Of a stretch of DNA of 64,000 nucleotides, positions 1 through 10,620 are shown in pieces. Origin of the DNA: Crotalaria pallida (taxonomy: Eukaryota > Streptophyta > Magnoliopsida > Fabales > Fabaceae); assembly GCA_037953625.1 (NCBI GenBank), contig CM075649.1, positions 101,189,290-101,253,289 of the forward strand. The letters run 5' to 3'. The notes under the pieces are model-generated. The model saw only the letters and a list, made by a program, of their open reading frames with translations. It was not told the DNA's origin and did not search any database. The first letter of the stretch is position 1; every line of letters starts with the position of its first letter. The position numbers and the translations under genes are program-made.

Positions 1-674
1 AGGTCATGACGGCAGGAGTAAAGGGATGCCCAGGGTAGGAATCATCCACCTCAGGTTGTTGCTGGTCAGGGGGAAGGGTAAGTTGTGTGACGGTCGTGTG
101 TGGTGTTGCGAGGGTTTGTGGAGTTAACGGAGGTTGTGGTGGAAGGGGAGGAGGAGGGGGGAACTCGTTTGGGGCTGGAGCTTGAACCGCAGCTCGTTCA
201 GCTAAACGTTGCATGGCAACTTGTTGGAGATCTGCAATAGCTTTGCCTTGTTGTTCTACGATTCTCATCTGCTGTCTCATCAAGGATAAGAGTTCAGCAT
301 CCCGAGAGAGCATAGACTGTCAAGAGTGGGAACGGTGTGTTGTGCTGACGGAGTGAGCACGTTCGCCGCGGTGGCGGTGCTGTTCAGTGTTGGTTTCTCC
401 GAGCTCAGAGCGTAGCTGCACGCGCCGACCTCCGCCAAGAAGCTGGGTTGGATTTGTAGTGTCTCCAGTGTGGATGGTATAAGGTCCACTGTGGGTGTGG
501 GTGAATTCTGGTGGCGGAGGTGGCGGGGGAGGAGGCGGAGGTGGTGGGGGGGGGGGGTGGCGGTGAGGACCTCGCTGCCCTGTTGGCTTCGAGATGCAGG
601 CGCAGGTCCTCCGTTGACGGCACCCTCCTTGGACGCCCCCTCCTTCTCCTATGGACTGGCTGTTCTTCAGACAT
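1..674 (-). pseudogene. gag N-terminal region of the Tat-like element, frame-broken
   Basis: The first ATG after the primer site is at 674 (start MSEEQPVHRR). The product is basic at first, with an RGRPRR AT-hook-like patch, then proline-rich, which suits the variable N-terminus of plant gypsy gag. The initial frame ends at 405. A second minus-strand frame is open from about 481 to a TGA at 322-320, then from 319 to the window edge, with a glutamine-rich helical stretch (around LMRQQMRIVEQQGKAIADLQ) and a proline-rich stretch. The switch of frame sits at a run of 12 G at 546-557 that encodes prolines. So the gene carries a homopolymer frameshift and a stop, or a sequencing length error plus a stop. 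The conserved Retrotrans_gag core is outside the window. Confidence 0.6.
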
Positions 675-709
675 GGTAGAATCTTCTGGGTGGGGTTGAA
701 GTTTATCTG

Positions 710-727
710 TCCCCACAGACGGCGCCA
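710..727 (-). promoter_or_regulatory. Primer binding site of the Tat-like element
   Basis: TGGCGCCGTCTGTGGGGA on the minus strand, directly downstream of the LTR end with a one-base gap. This is the site where a host tRNA 3' end would prime minus-strand cDNA synthesis in Tat-type elements. Confidence 0.8.
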
Positions 728-728
728 A

Positions 729-1271
729 TGTGATGTCCTAGACAGTGAGGACCTCCAAGGGTATGGGAGATGACCTTCAAAGGAGCCTCTGTCTAGGGTT
801 GATATGTGATGTTTGGGGGAAGTCCTCAGGTGGCTAAGGAAGAGAGCCAGGAAGCAACCCTAATCACTGGTGTGTGAGGATGACAATTAGGGTTAGAGGA
901 CGTACCTGAGCCCCATGTAGTACGGAGCTACTTATAGGGGGGGCTGGTTGCCCTAATTGGCTTGCTTTAGGCCCAAGTAGGGCCAGCCTGTACTGAGCTG
1001 TGAGTGGATAGGCTGTCCTTGCGGATAAGGTGGTGAGCTGTCCTTGTGGATAAGAAGGGAGACATCATCATGTCCTAGGTGTTGGACTTGGGAAGGTGTC
1101 GGACTTGGACGTCGGGCCTGAGTTGGAGAGTGAGGTCGGCCCGTATCTGGCATCTGTTCGGCCGTTGAGCATTGAGCTCGGCCAAGCGCTCAGAAGGCTT
1201 CCTGAAGGGTCCTTAAGACTTTGGCGAGGTCGTCTGAGGACCTCGGCTAGGCTGAGTCCACCACAACAACA
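729..1271 (-). repeat. 5' LTR of the Tat-like element
   Basis: A 543-bp LTR beginning TGTTGTTGTG and ending ACATCACA on the minus strand, one base from the primer binding site. A CTATAAG box at 937-931 on the minus strand is a plausible TATA element, leaving about 335 bp of U3. The outer boundary is inferred from the TG start, since the second LTR is not in the window. Confidence 0.7.
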
Positions 1272-1754
1272 TTATATTGGTTTTTTTTGCTGGTTAATTA
1301 TCATATGACGGGTCGTTTAGGCATTATATATTTTTTATGTCAATATTTGATTCAAATTATTTCCTTTTGAAAAGATCATTAATAACCCATGCAAATTGTA
1401 ATAATATCGAAATGCAAATTGTATGTTTGCGGGTAATTTTTATATTTATGTGTAATCCAAATTGTACTAATAAAAATTTACTAAAAATAACTTAAGATAA
1501 ATATTTATTCCCGTGCGATGCACGAACAAACAAATTTGGAGGGAAAAGCAAGGATGAAGGAGGGAAAATGAAAATGACAAAAATGCTCTCAACTTCTCCT
1601 ATTTTATAATATGTTGATAAACTAACCAACGAATATATCACTCCCACTGTTACTAAATATAAAACCCTTTTATTAGATATTACGTCCATTAAGAAAGTTG
1701 GTTTATTTAGTTAATGGTATTGGAAATATGAATATTGAATATGTATTTTCAAAA
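1272..1754. other. AT-rich intergenic stretch, no gene seen
   Basis: Low-complexity AT-rich DNA between two retrotransposons. The only structure I see is a short hairpin-forming CCCGTGCGATGCACG at 1510-1524, which resembles Helitron terminal hairpins but has no matching terminus next to it. The short ORF here has no recognisable motif. Confidence 0.5.
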
Positions 1755-1759
1755 CTATC

Positions 1760-2457
1760 TGTTATGGACCACGTAAACGGAATCGGTATGCCGGATTCAG
1801 ATACCGGATTGAGGCCATGAGAGGTCCACTAGGTCTGGATTCATATACCGGATTGAGTCCTTGAGAGGCCCAACGAGGCCGGATTCAGATACCGGAATGA
1901 GGCCCGAGAGGTCCACTAAGGCCGGATTCAGATACCGGATTGGGACCTTGAGAGGCCCAACCAAGCCGGATTCAGATACCGGATTGAGGCCATCAGAGAC
2001 CCAATCAAACCGGATTCGCATATGGAATAGTATCCTAAGCAATCTTAGAGACCGGATTCAGATACGGGTATGGGGATGAGTCTTGGACATTTGACCTCAT
2101 TACCGTTATGACGGTATGAATTCGGACACGTGCCTTAAGGAATCCGAAGAATTCCGTTATCCTCACCAGCATAGGATTCCGTTCGCATTATGCCAGAGCC
2201 GTTTGGAGACAACCTCACCCGCCACATGAAAGCGACAATCAACGTCATTTATGCTAGTATGCCTATATAATACCTGGTAAGGCAAGCAGGTATGTCCGGA
2301 CTGAACTCACACAAACACACACACCACCCCCCAAATTAGAACGACAAAAGAGTGTGTATCTTGGTATTCAAGGTGCTCACTTCACGTCTGACATCAAAAG
2401 TGGGATTGCCGAGCTCTTGGCCGGATTGTCCAAGAACTGTAATCCTACGACAGAACA
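1760..2457 (+). repeat. 5' LTR of the gag-only element
   Basis: A 698-bp LTR. Its U3 contains a tandem array of a roughly 40-44-bp unit built around the motif GGATTCAGATACCGGATT (about 1790-2000). TATATAA at 2264-2270 is a good TATA box. The 3' LTR has one extra array unit, which accounts for its greater length. Confidence 0.9.
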
Positions 2458-2512
2458 TTGGCGACCACAGTGGAAGCGAGAAACTTATTCCCACCACCTT
2501 TTGAAGAAGTCC

Positions 2513-3511
2513 ATGACAAACCAGTCACAAGGAGAACGCGCTGAACCCAGTCACCACGGCGTGGTGGAACTGAGAAACAATCCAAGTGGAGAGCGAGCAC
2601 TGTCCCATCAGAAGGACCTGAGGGAACGGTTGAGTGAAGGGAAAAGACTGGCAAAATACGAGCATTCGAGACAAGAGGGGCCTTCCCGTCATGAACAGGA
2701 GAAATCGCGACAGAGGCCCCCCACTAGAGGAGGAGGCCCTTCGCATTCCTGTCATGAGAGTAAAGGGTCATCTGGTGGAGGTTCACAGAAGAAAGCAAGC
2801 CTTGAGATAGAATTGGCTCGTCTGCGTAGACGATTGGATGAGCAAGATAAACTGCTGAAAGAATTGAGGAAAGGAACATCTCAATCTGGTATAGGGAAAG
2901 TGAATGAGGTCAGATTGGTTGAGGAGCCTGAAGAAAAAGACCACCCGTTTTCTGAAAGCATAATGGCTTTCCCCATGCCTGAAAATCTCAAAGCTCCAGC
3001 CAATGTAGATCCTTATTTTGGGAGTTCAGACCCGCAGGAACAGATAGACAGTTTTCTCGTTGCAATGTCATGCCAAGGGGCTAAGGATGCATATAAGTGC
3101 CGCACTTTCCCCTTGACTCTGAAAAAAGCAGCTTTGCGTTGGTATTCAAAATTGGAACCTGATTCAGTCACAGGATGGAAGGATTTGGCGGCTAAATTCC
3201 TGGGGCATTTCACGACAAGCAAAGCACAACCAAAGTCCGAGCATCATTTATCCCAAATCAAGTAGGAAAAGGGAGAGTCATTGAGAGACTTCCTCATTCG
3301 CTTTAATACAGAGTATTTGTCTATCAGTGACATAGAGGCTTCGGTGGCCCTTCATATCTTGATGCGCGCTCTGGGACCAGGAAATTTTACAGACTATTTG
3401 GCGATGCACAAGATCAAAACTATGGACGAGGTGATGGAAAGGGCTGAAAAATACATCAATTTAGAGGAGTACCAGAAAGCTCAGGATACTTTTTCCAAGA
3501 AAGTCTTATAG
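2513..3511 (+). pseudogene. gag-like protein with in-frame TAG
   Basis: The first in-frame ATG after the primer site is at 2513; the frame is open further upstream only into the LTR. The N-terminal part is charged, rich in R, E, S and G, with a coiled-coil-like stretch (about residues 100-130, around LEIELARLRRRLDEQDKLL). It is followed by the Retrotrans_gag core typical of Tat elements: MAFPMPENLKAP, DPQEQIDSFLVAM, CRTFPLTLKKAALRWYSKL and W..LA.KFL.HFTTS. A TAG at 3263-3265 interrupts the core. The same frame continues without shift to 3511 (RDFLIRFNTEY, then ALGPGNFTDYLA). The stop sits where relatives usually have glutamine, so a single C-to-T change is the simplest reason. No zinc knuckle or protease follows. 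Confidence 0.8.
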
Positions 3512-4208
3512 GCCACTGTCGTATTTTTAGTTTGCTTCTGTTTTGAAAAAAGGACATGTGGACCATTGTCTCGTCCAAGTTAAGGTAGTTTCCATTTTAT
3601 TAATAAGAATCGTGAAAATTCCATGAGTAGCAGGGTTAATAGAAAAGCCGAATTAAGTGTTATACCCCCATGAGTTGGTCATCCCAAACCGGTTTCCTTC
3701 AATCAAAGACCCCATGAGTGAGTCTAATCTTTTTCAGAACCAAAGAGTGCCTCATATCTGCATCAGGAATTCGACACCTCGGTCTAAAACATGAGTTGTT
3801 AATATCATGAATTCGGCAAAACGGTCAAAAAATCCAAATCTGGATATATTAATTCAGTATCCAAAGCTAAATACACCACTTATTTGACTAGCCATCAGAT
3901 AAGGAGAGAAATGGGTAGAAGATGTTCTTGTATAAAAATGAACACCACTCATGTATCTAGTATGGTCCCTGTTAGTCTTGAATGTAAAAGACTAATAAGT
4001 TAAATGGAAAACCATTCGCTGGCTAGAATAGGATTTCCATGGATCAACAATTGTATGGATACACAAAGACAAAACCAGTATCTCGAAGCCATGATAACGG
4101 TATGTCCAATGTACCTAGGAAATAACTTAGGGATTGAAGAGTGGAAGACTTGATGAATCCACTTAGAACTCATGGCTCACATTCATGAACCATGACTTGG
4201 GGGGCTAC
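3512..4208 (+). other. Non-coding interior and polypurine tract of the gag-only element
   Basis: About 700 bp with stops in all frames between the gag-like frame and the 3' LTR, ending in the purine-rich ACTTGGGGGGCTAC (4195-4208) that would prime plus-strand DNA. No pol remnants are recognisable. Confidence 0.6.
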
Positions 4209-4950
4209 TGTTATGGACCACGTAAACGGAACCGGTATGCTGGATTTAGATACCGGATTGAGGCCATGAGAGGTCCACTAGGTCTGGATTCATATACCGG
4301 ATTGAGTCCTTGAGAGGCCCAACGAGGCCGGATTCAGATACCGGAATGAGGCCTGAGAGGTCCACTAAGGTCGGATTCAGATACCGGATTGGGACCTTGA
4401 GAGGCCCAACAAGGCCGGATTCAGATACCGGATTGGGACCTTGAGAGGCCCAACCAAGCCGGATTCAGATACCGGATTGAGGCCATCAGAGACCCAATCA
4501 AACCGGATTCGCATACGGAATAGTATCCTAAGCAATCTTAGAGACCGGATTCAGATATGGGTATGGGGATGAGTCTTGGACATTTGACCTCATTACCGTT
4601 ATGCCGGTATGAATTCGGACACATGCCTTAAGGAATCCGAAGAATTCCGTTATCCTCACCAGCATAGGATTCCGTTCGCATTATGCCAGAGCCGTTTGGA
4701 GACAACCTCACCCGCCACATGAAAGCGGCAATCAACGTCATTTATGCTGGTATGCCTATATAATACCTGGTAAGGCAAGCAGGTATGTCCGGACTGAACT
4801 CACACAAACACACACACCACCCCCTAAATTAGAACGACAAGAGAGTGTGTATCTTGGTATTCAAGGTGCTCACTTCATGTCTGACATCAAAAGTGGGATT
4901 GCCGAACTCTTGGCCGGATTGTCCAAGAACTGTAATCCTACGACAAAACA
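4209..4950 (+). repeat. 3' LTR of the gag-only element
   Basis: A 742-bp LTR matching 1760-2457, with TATATAA at 4757-4763 and one additional ~44-bp unit of the CCGGATT array. It is followed by target duplication CTATC. Confidence 0.9.
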
Positions 4951-4955
4951 CTATC

Positions 4956-5915
4956 CCTATTAATGTTATTAGAAATCTAAACAGTTTTAAGTAAATAGAG
5001 GTGTTTGTGAAAAAATGTAATCAATTATCATTAAAAATTATTATAATGTCTTATAAATAAAGACAAAATAAAAGTATCAGAAGAATCTTATATTGAAGAA
5101 CACATATAGTATATTTGATAGATGATTGAATCTTTTAAACATATTGTGTATGTAAAAAATACTTTACCGATAAAAATAAAATTCACTTTGATGATTTTTT
5201 ATATTTTGGAAGGATTTAGTCTTCTATTCTAAAAACAAAAATATAATACTCTCACACGCTGTACATCAAACAAACTAACGACATTAGATTAGTTTTTTAA
5301 ATTTATTTTTGGATTATTTTCTGGAAAAAAAAACTAAGTAGCAAAATGATATGAATGAATTCTTTTACCAACAATTTGAAAAAGTATCATAAATAAAATA
5401 TAATGGACATCAGAGTTAGATTGAATAATATTTTTTTTTTCATAAAGCTTAAGCAAGATGGGTTTTGGAGGATAATAAAAAACAAGGCAAGCCTCAAAAA
5501 TATGTGAACACTAGCAACATATTTGGTTTTCTGGTTGAAAAGTAATTATGACCCCAAAATCACGTTGGATCATAAACAACTGTCAGTAACGTTGACATTT
5601 CAGAATTGATTATCGGTTAACTCACCGCAGAACTAAATATACACTAACATAGATATGTATAGATTATCCAAACCACATGAATTTTTTTTTTATATGTAAA
5701 CATTTTTCAAATTTTATTTTTGTAGTTGTTGTATAGAAATCTAAAAACACCTATTAGCATTTGCATCTTCTTTTTTAAGTGATAGATGGTACAACCATTT
5801 TCAAACAGCGGACTGTAGAAAGACCCTTCATTGAAAATAGAAAAGCTTTCCTTCAAAGTCATTAGCGTGTGTTTGAAAATATTTAAAATCATTAATCAAT
5901 AACACGGTTATAATT
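4956..5915. other. AT-rich intergenic stretch, no gene seen
   Basis: Nothing recognisable apart from poly-A/T tracts. Short ORFs such as the one at 5707-5892 on the minus strand have low-complexity composition and no motif. Confidence 0.5.
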
Positions 5916-6075
5916 GGTAAATGACTAAGTTTTTTAAGCAATAATATTAGGGGTTCAATGTCTAACATGAGTATAGAAAAGACTTTGTTGATAAAAGCAA
6001 AACATATTTCGATGATCTTACGCCTAAAAAAAATTAGTCTTCGGCTGGCTATCGACTAAAAAATACCTTATGTAA
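5916..6075 (+). mobile_element. Degenerate tRNA-derived SINE copy
   Basis: Shares with 10437-10620 and 26600-26785 the ordered blocks GGGGTTCAATG (box B-like), AAGACTTTGTTGATAAA, TTTCGATGATC, ATTAGTCTTC and AAAATACCTT. It is the most diverged copy and I could not find target duplications. Confidence 0.6.
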
Positions 6076-6569
6076 AAAATATTTAAAATCATTAGAGGTT
6101 AAAAATATGGATATCTATACTATTATCTAAAGAAAACATGGTTTTTTAACTGTTTTTAAACTAACTTTTTGTACATAATTTTGCTTTTCCAAAAATATCC
6201 TAAACCATAACTACTATTTACAAAATACCCTTCTCCCAATTCTAAATTACAACTACTTTTTAACCACCATGAGTGGTTACTAAAGGAACTTCATCAGAAC
6301 TTTTTAGAAACTGGTGTGTCTTTTTTTATTCGTATGAAATAGAAACTGCACTCTCCCTCAAAACCTTTTATAATAACTCCCTTTTAATATCCTAATAACT
6401 GTTAATGCTTTGAGAATATCTACCTATCGAGCATCTAATTCACTGATTGTAACATCATTCATTGATTGTTGTGGCACTTCTGATACAGATTGATCAAACT
6501 GTGAGCCACCTTGATTTTACATTGTCAAATCTGATAATCTTTCTTCCTTTGGCAAAAATAATGCTAATC

Positions 6570-7690
6570 TCTATGTTGCTATTTCAATAATTACCAAGAC
6601 TTTTTCTTCTCTTTATGTTGCAATCCATTCCTTCTTTTATTTCTTTTTTCTTTTTGTTGTTGTTTTAATTAATTTGTGTTGTTTTTGTGATCATTATTAT
6701 CTTTTTTTATTCAGATTATAGATAATAGCATTTAAAGGTGATGGCTTTTGTAAAGAATCCAAATATATGTGTAAATAAATATGTGAATGACATGAATGAT
6801 GCAGCAGGTAACTCCTCATCATCTTATTCTTTCTGCATTTGTTACTTTTTTCCTGTTGTGTTGCTATTTCAATAGTTTTATATTATTTTTTTATACTTCT
6901 GTTTCTTTTTATTAGTCAATTACTATGACTTTTTCTTCTCTTTACGTTGCAATCCATTCCTTTTTTTTTTTTTATTTTTTCCTGTCGTCGTTGTTGTCTT
7001 AATTAATTTGTGTTGTTTTTGTGATCATTATTATCTTCTTTTATTCAGATTGTAAATAATAGCATTTAAAGGTGATGAATTTTGTAAAGAATCCAAATAT
7101 ATGTGTAAATAAATATGTGAATGACATGAATGATGCAGCAGGTAACTCCTCATCATCTTATTCTTTCTGCATTTGTTACTTTTTTCCTGTTGTGTTGCTA
7201 TTTCAATTGTTTTATAGTATTTTTTATACTTCTGTTTCTTTTTATTAGTCAATTACTATGACCTTTTCTTCCTGCAATCCATTCCTTCTTTTTTTTTTCT
7301 TTTTTCCTGTCGTTGTTGTTGTTTTAATTAATTTGTGTTGTTTTTGTGATCAATATTATCTTCAGATTGTAGATAATAGCATGAAAGGTGATGGCTTTTG
7401 TAAAGAATTCAAATATGTGTAAATAAATATATGAATGACATGAATGATGCAGCAGGACTCCACATCATCTTATTCTTTCTGCATTTGTTACTTTTTTTCT
7501 GTTGTGTTGCTACTTCAATAGTTTTATAGTATTTTTTTATACCTCTGTTTCTTTTTATTAGTCAATTACTATGACTTTTTCTTCTCTTTACGTTGCAATT
7601 CATTCCTTCTTTTTTTTTCTGTCGTTGTTGTTGTTTTAATTAATTTGTGTTGTTTTTGTGATCAATATTATATGCTTTTATTCAGATTAT
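6570..7690 (+). repeat. Tandem ~300-340-bp repeat with exon-like 93-nt cores
   Basis: Units share a pyrimidine-rich block (TTTTTCTTCTCTTTA, TTCATT, GTTGTTGTTTTAATTAATTTG), then ATTCAG, a 93-nt core and GTAACTCC. Cores are at 6715-6807 and 7049-7141; a third at about 7366-7455 has lost its GTA, and a fourth partial one begins near 7685. The core borders read AG before and GT after, like splice sites. The core has stops in all three frames, though an ATGG in good start context lies inside it. The function is unknown; it may derive from a captured gene segment. Confidence 0.75.
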
Positions 7691-9228
7691 AGATAATAAC
7701 ATTGAAAATTACACACATAGAAGGAACATATTTTTTTTTACGAATAAAAGGAACGTATTTTTTTGACTAATAACTAAAATGAGTAATTGGCGTAAATTAG
7801 CCTCTATCTATTTTACCCTTTTACTTATCTTAATTTTAAGAATTGTTCTAATAATTGAAAAGGGTAAATTCGATAACTTACCCTAATTTACAATTGCACA
7901 TGACAGTTCCAAAACCTGATACAGTGCAAACATGACAAAAAAGGTGCAAAAACCAATTAACCGCAGAAATCAAAAGTGCGGTTTTGCGTAGATTCATTGA
8001 GGAGGTGTGGCCATGGTTCCATTTATTTATTTGTGTATGAAATATTTATTTTCATTGACGCTGATCATTGAAAGACATGTGTGGTGATCGCAAAATGCAA
8101 GGTCTGAGGCAATTTGATTTTCTAAAGGCATGGTGTGTTAATCATGTTCTTTACTTAGATTTGAGCACAATTTGATTTGCTCTAAGATATGTTGTGATTC
8201 AGTTTGAAATTTATCGAGCTATCCCCTTAGAGTTTCCATCCATGTTTTCCAACTATTTGAGTTTTCTTCTTATACGATTGGTTGGAATTTCCTTCCATAT
8301 ATGTGTATTTTGTGTTTGCTCTACAATCTGAGTATTGCAATTATTCAATCTAATAATTTATTAATGCTTCAATTATTGTCTTTTTTTAACTACAATTATT
8401 GTCTTTAAACTATTAGATGTTTCCTTTATTTCTTCGTGCATGTAGATCCGTATTTTAATTGTTATATTATTGTCAATCCGTACTTGAATATTACACACAT
8501 ATAAATATATAACAATAAGAATATTATGTTGTTTAGTTAAACTCATAAAATAAAAATATCATGTATCCCTTCTCATTTCTATATCATTATTGGAAAAAGG
8601 GGTTTTAACATCTGATTTTTAACATGTGTTAATAATAACATATATCAAATTATGATGTTGTGGCATAATGCTAAATAAATTAAGTTATTTTTACTTTTAA
8701 CATTTGTTATCTTAACAGCAAATCAGGTGTAGGTGTTGTGGTATTACTATTCCTAAAAAAAAAAAAGAAATGGTAAGATTAAGAGACAGATACCACATAG
8801 ATGTGGCTCATTTGCTTGCATTGGAGAAGGCATAAAAATGAAGTTTTCCAAAGTTTCAAATAGGTAACTAAATAGTTACTTAAATTCAGTTTCTGTGTTT
8901 TTTTTAATGATGAACACCAAAGAAAATGGAGATGGAGATAAAGAGAAAAATATTCTCTCAAAAATGAAGAAGAAGAAAACTAACATATATTGCTATAGGG
9001 TGGGCACATAATTTTGTGTAATGAATTTAAAACAGTGTTGTGCTTGAACTTGAATTTTAATTCCTTTGACATTTATGTTATATTTTTAAGGATAAAATAA
9101 TGATGGATATTAAAGCCCGAATTGGTGGAGAGTAAACATCATTCATTTGGTTCATTTCAATTTTTATTCTTTTGTCTAAAATTTCATATGAATTTTATAT
9201 CTTTCTAAAGCCAATGATCTTATCAAAG

Positions 9229-9272
9229 AATGGTGAGCCTATTCAAGTATTGCACTATGACCAGAAATATAG
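9229..9272 (+). pseudogene. Possible captured prolyl 4-hydroxylase exon fragment
   Basis: The frame starting at 9229 reads NGEPIQVLHYDQKY, which resembles the plant prolyl 4-hydroxylase segment just before the first iron-binding histidine. It is short and the downstream catalytic residues are absent, so this is at most a relic carried by the Helitron. The same sequence occurs at 25133 in copy 2. Identification is from memory of the family and tentative. Confidence 0.35.
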
Positions 9273-10251
9273 AAAAAAAAAGCTATTGTCTAAAGTTTCA
9301 AACCTATTGGTTAAAAGATATAATGAGAAATAAGCCTTTTTTTAAGAACATCTTTTTAACACATAATCCTTTCATGAGAAATATGATCCATTGTTCACAA
9401 AAAAAAAATAATAAGATCCATTTAATGGTTAAAAGTTTCCTATAATTTATTGTAAAATTCTTTTTTTCCTGTGTTATGTCAGGTTGTAATGGATAATGGC
9501 ATAATGTTGAAAGAGCAAAAAAAAAAAATTGTTAAATAATAAAATAACAATGCATGAATAATTTCATTGAAATCATATGGTTCCATATTGTAGAACTTCA
9601 CGAGTGAGAATGCACATAGTTAATAAATTCTATTTATAGGAAATTGAACATCTTTAACATAAAAAATAACATTCATAATTACCTATTTTGCAATATATCT
9701 GATTACTATAAACAATTCTTTACGATAAAAACACGACAATTGAGAATAACAAAATCACAATGCATGAATAATGAATTGCATTGAAATTATGTGAATCCAT
9801 ATTCAAGAATATGACAACTAAGAATGCACACAGTTAATAATTACAATTTACACCAAAATGAACATCTTTATTAACATATAATAATATAATATGACATTCA
9901 TAATTACCGATTTTGCAATATAACATTTTATTATACACAACTCTCTACGACAAAAACACGACAATGGGAATGCGGGGCGACAGGCACGCGAGTGCCTGTC
10001 GACACGCTAGTATATTTTTATTTAAACCGTTACACATACAATGTGATTCAGGATGTTTCTTTTTCCTTCTTTAATTTCCAAATGAGTTAGTTTCCCCAAA
10101 TTGGCTAGTTCGCATGTTCTTCCTTGTAAGTTTAAGGCTAAAATTTGCTTTTTATTTTTTTAATATTCATTTTTGCCCTTTATCTTTTTCATATTATTTT
10201 GGTCTTTTATTTTGTTAACTAAAATTATTTTATTCCTTTCATCAAAAATAT

Positions 10252-10386
10252 TGTTATCGGGGTTTCTTAGGGATTCGATCCTGCTGTGTATATATGAAAA
10301 AGACTTTGTTGATAAAGACAAAACTTATTTCGATGATTTCTACGTCGAGATTAGTCTTCAACTATCGACCATAGAATACCCTTAAC
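10252..10386 (+). mobile_element. 5'-truncated tRNA-derived SINE copy
   Basis: Box B-like GGGATTCGATCCTGC followed by GAAAAAGACTTTGTTGATAAAG, TTCGATGATTTCTACG, GATTAGTCTTCAACTATCG and AATACCCTT. The box A half is missing. It lies just upstream of a full copy of the same family. Confidence 0.65.
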
Positions 10387-10436
10387 GTAAAATATATATT
10401 GTTAACTGAGTTAAATTTATCGTGACTATGAAATCT

Positions 10437-10620
10437 ACCAACAAGGTCCAACATAGTTGGTAGATAGCTGGGTTCCTTAGTCATGATGTCAGGGGTTCAC
10501 TCCCTGCCGTGGGTATGGAAAAGGCTTTGTTGGATAGACAAAACCTACTTCGATGATCTCTATGCCTCGAAGGGGATTAGTCTTCAACTATTGGCTGAAA
10601 TATACCTTGGTGAAAAAAAA
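10437..10620 (+). mobile_element. tRNA-derived SINE with 15-bp target duplication
   Basis: Flanked by GTGACTATGAAATCT at 10422-10436 and 10621-10635, a perfect duplication. The 5' part resembles a tRNA gene: AGTTGGTAGA (box A-like) and GGGGTTCACTCCC (box B-like), the internal RNA polymerase III promoter. The body and the A-rich tail GGTGAAAAAAAA follow. SINEs depend on a LINE reverse transcriptase, none of which is in this window. Confidence 0.85.

Larger units (their letters stand above)
1..1271 (-). mobile_element. Tat-like Ty3/gypsy LTR retrotransposon, 5' end, cut by window edge
   Basis: Read on the minus strand, an LTR (1271 to 729) is followed after one base by a primer binding site TGGCGCCGTCTGTGGGGA (727-710), the type known from Tat-lineage gypsy elements, and then by a proline-rich, RGRPRR-containing gag-like start. 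The rest of gag-pol and the 3' LTR would lie left of position 1. Because only one end is visible, target duplication cannot be tested; the five bases beyond the LTR are TTATA. The lineage call rests on the primer site and on gag composition. Confidence 0.8.
1760..4950 (+). mobile_element. Complete gag-only Tat-like LTR retrotransposon (non-autonomous)
   Basis: Both LTRs begin TGTTATGGACC and end in AACA. The element is flanked by the 5-bp target duplication CTATC (1755-1759 and 4951-4955). Inside are a primer site-like TGGCGACCACAGTGG right after LTR 1, a gag-like frame, about 700 bp without coding capacity, and a purine-rich tract ending TTGGGGGGCTAC just before LTR 2. There is no protease, reverse transcriptase, RNase H or integrase, so transposition must have depended on enzymes supplied by a relative. 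The two LTRs are similar but differ in repeat copy number and scattered bases. Confidence 0.92.
6114..10010 (+). mobile_element. Non-autonomous Helitron, complete (copy 1)
   Basis: Starts TCTATACTATTATC after an A, and ends CTAG before a T, so it sits between A and T with no target duplication, as Helitrons do. The 3' end has a near-terminal hairpin with a perfect 10-bp stem (CGACAGGCAC / GTGCCTGTCG, loop GCGA, 9979-10002), four bases before CTAG. It has no Rep/helicase gene. The interior holds a tandem exon-like array (about 6570-7690), a possible prolyl 4-hydroxylase fragment (9229) and two subterminal direct repeats of about 200 bp (9548-9735 and 9756-9960). A second copy follows at about 10748. 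Confidence 0.85.

Noticed and set aside
1510..1524. CCCGTGCGATGCACG hairpin as a Helitron 3' end
   Set aside because: No CTRR terminus follows at the right distance and no partner 5' end was found.
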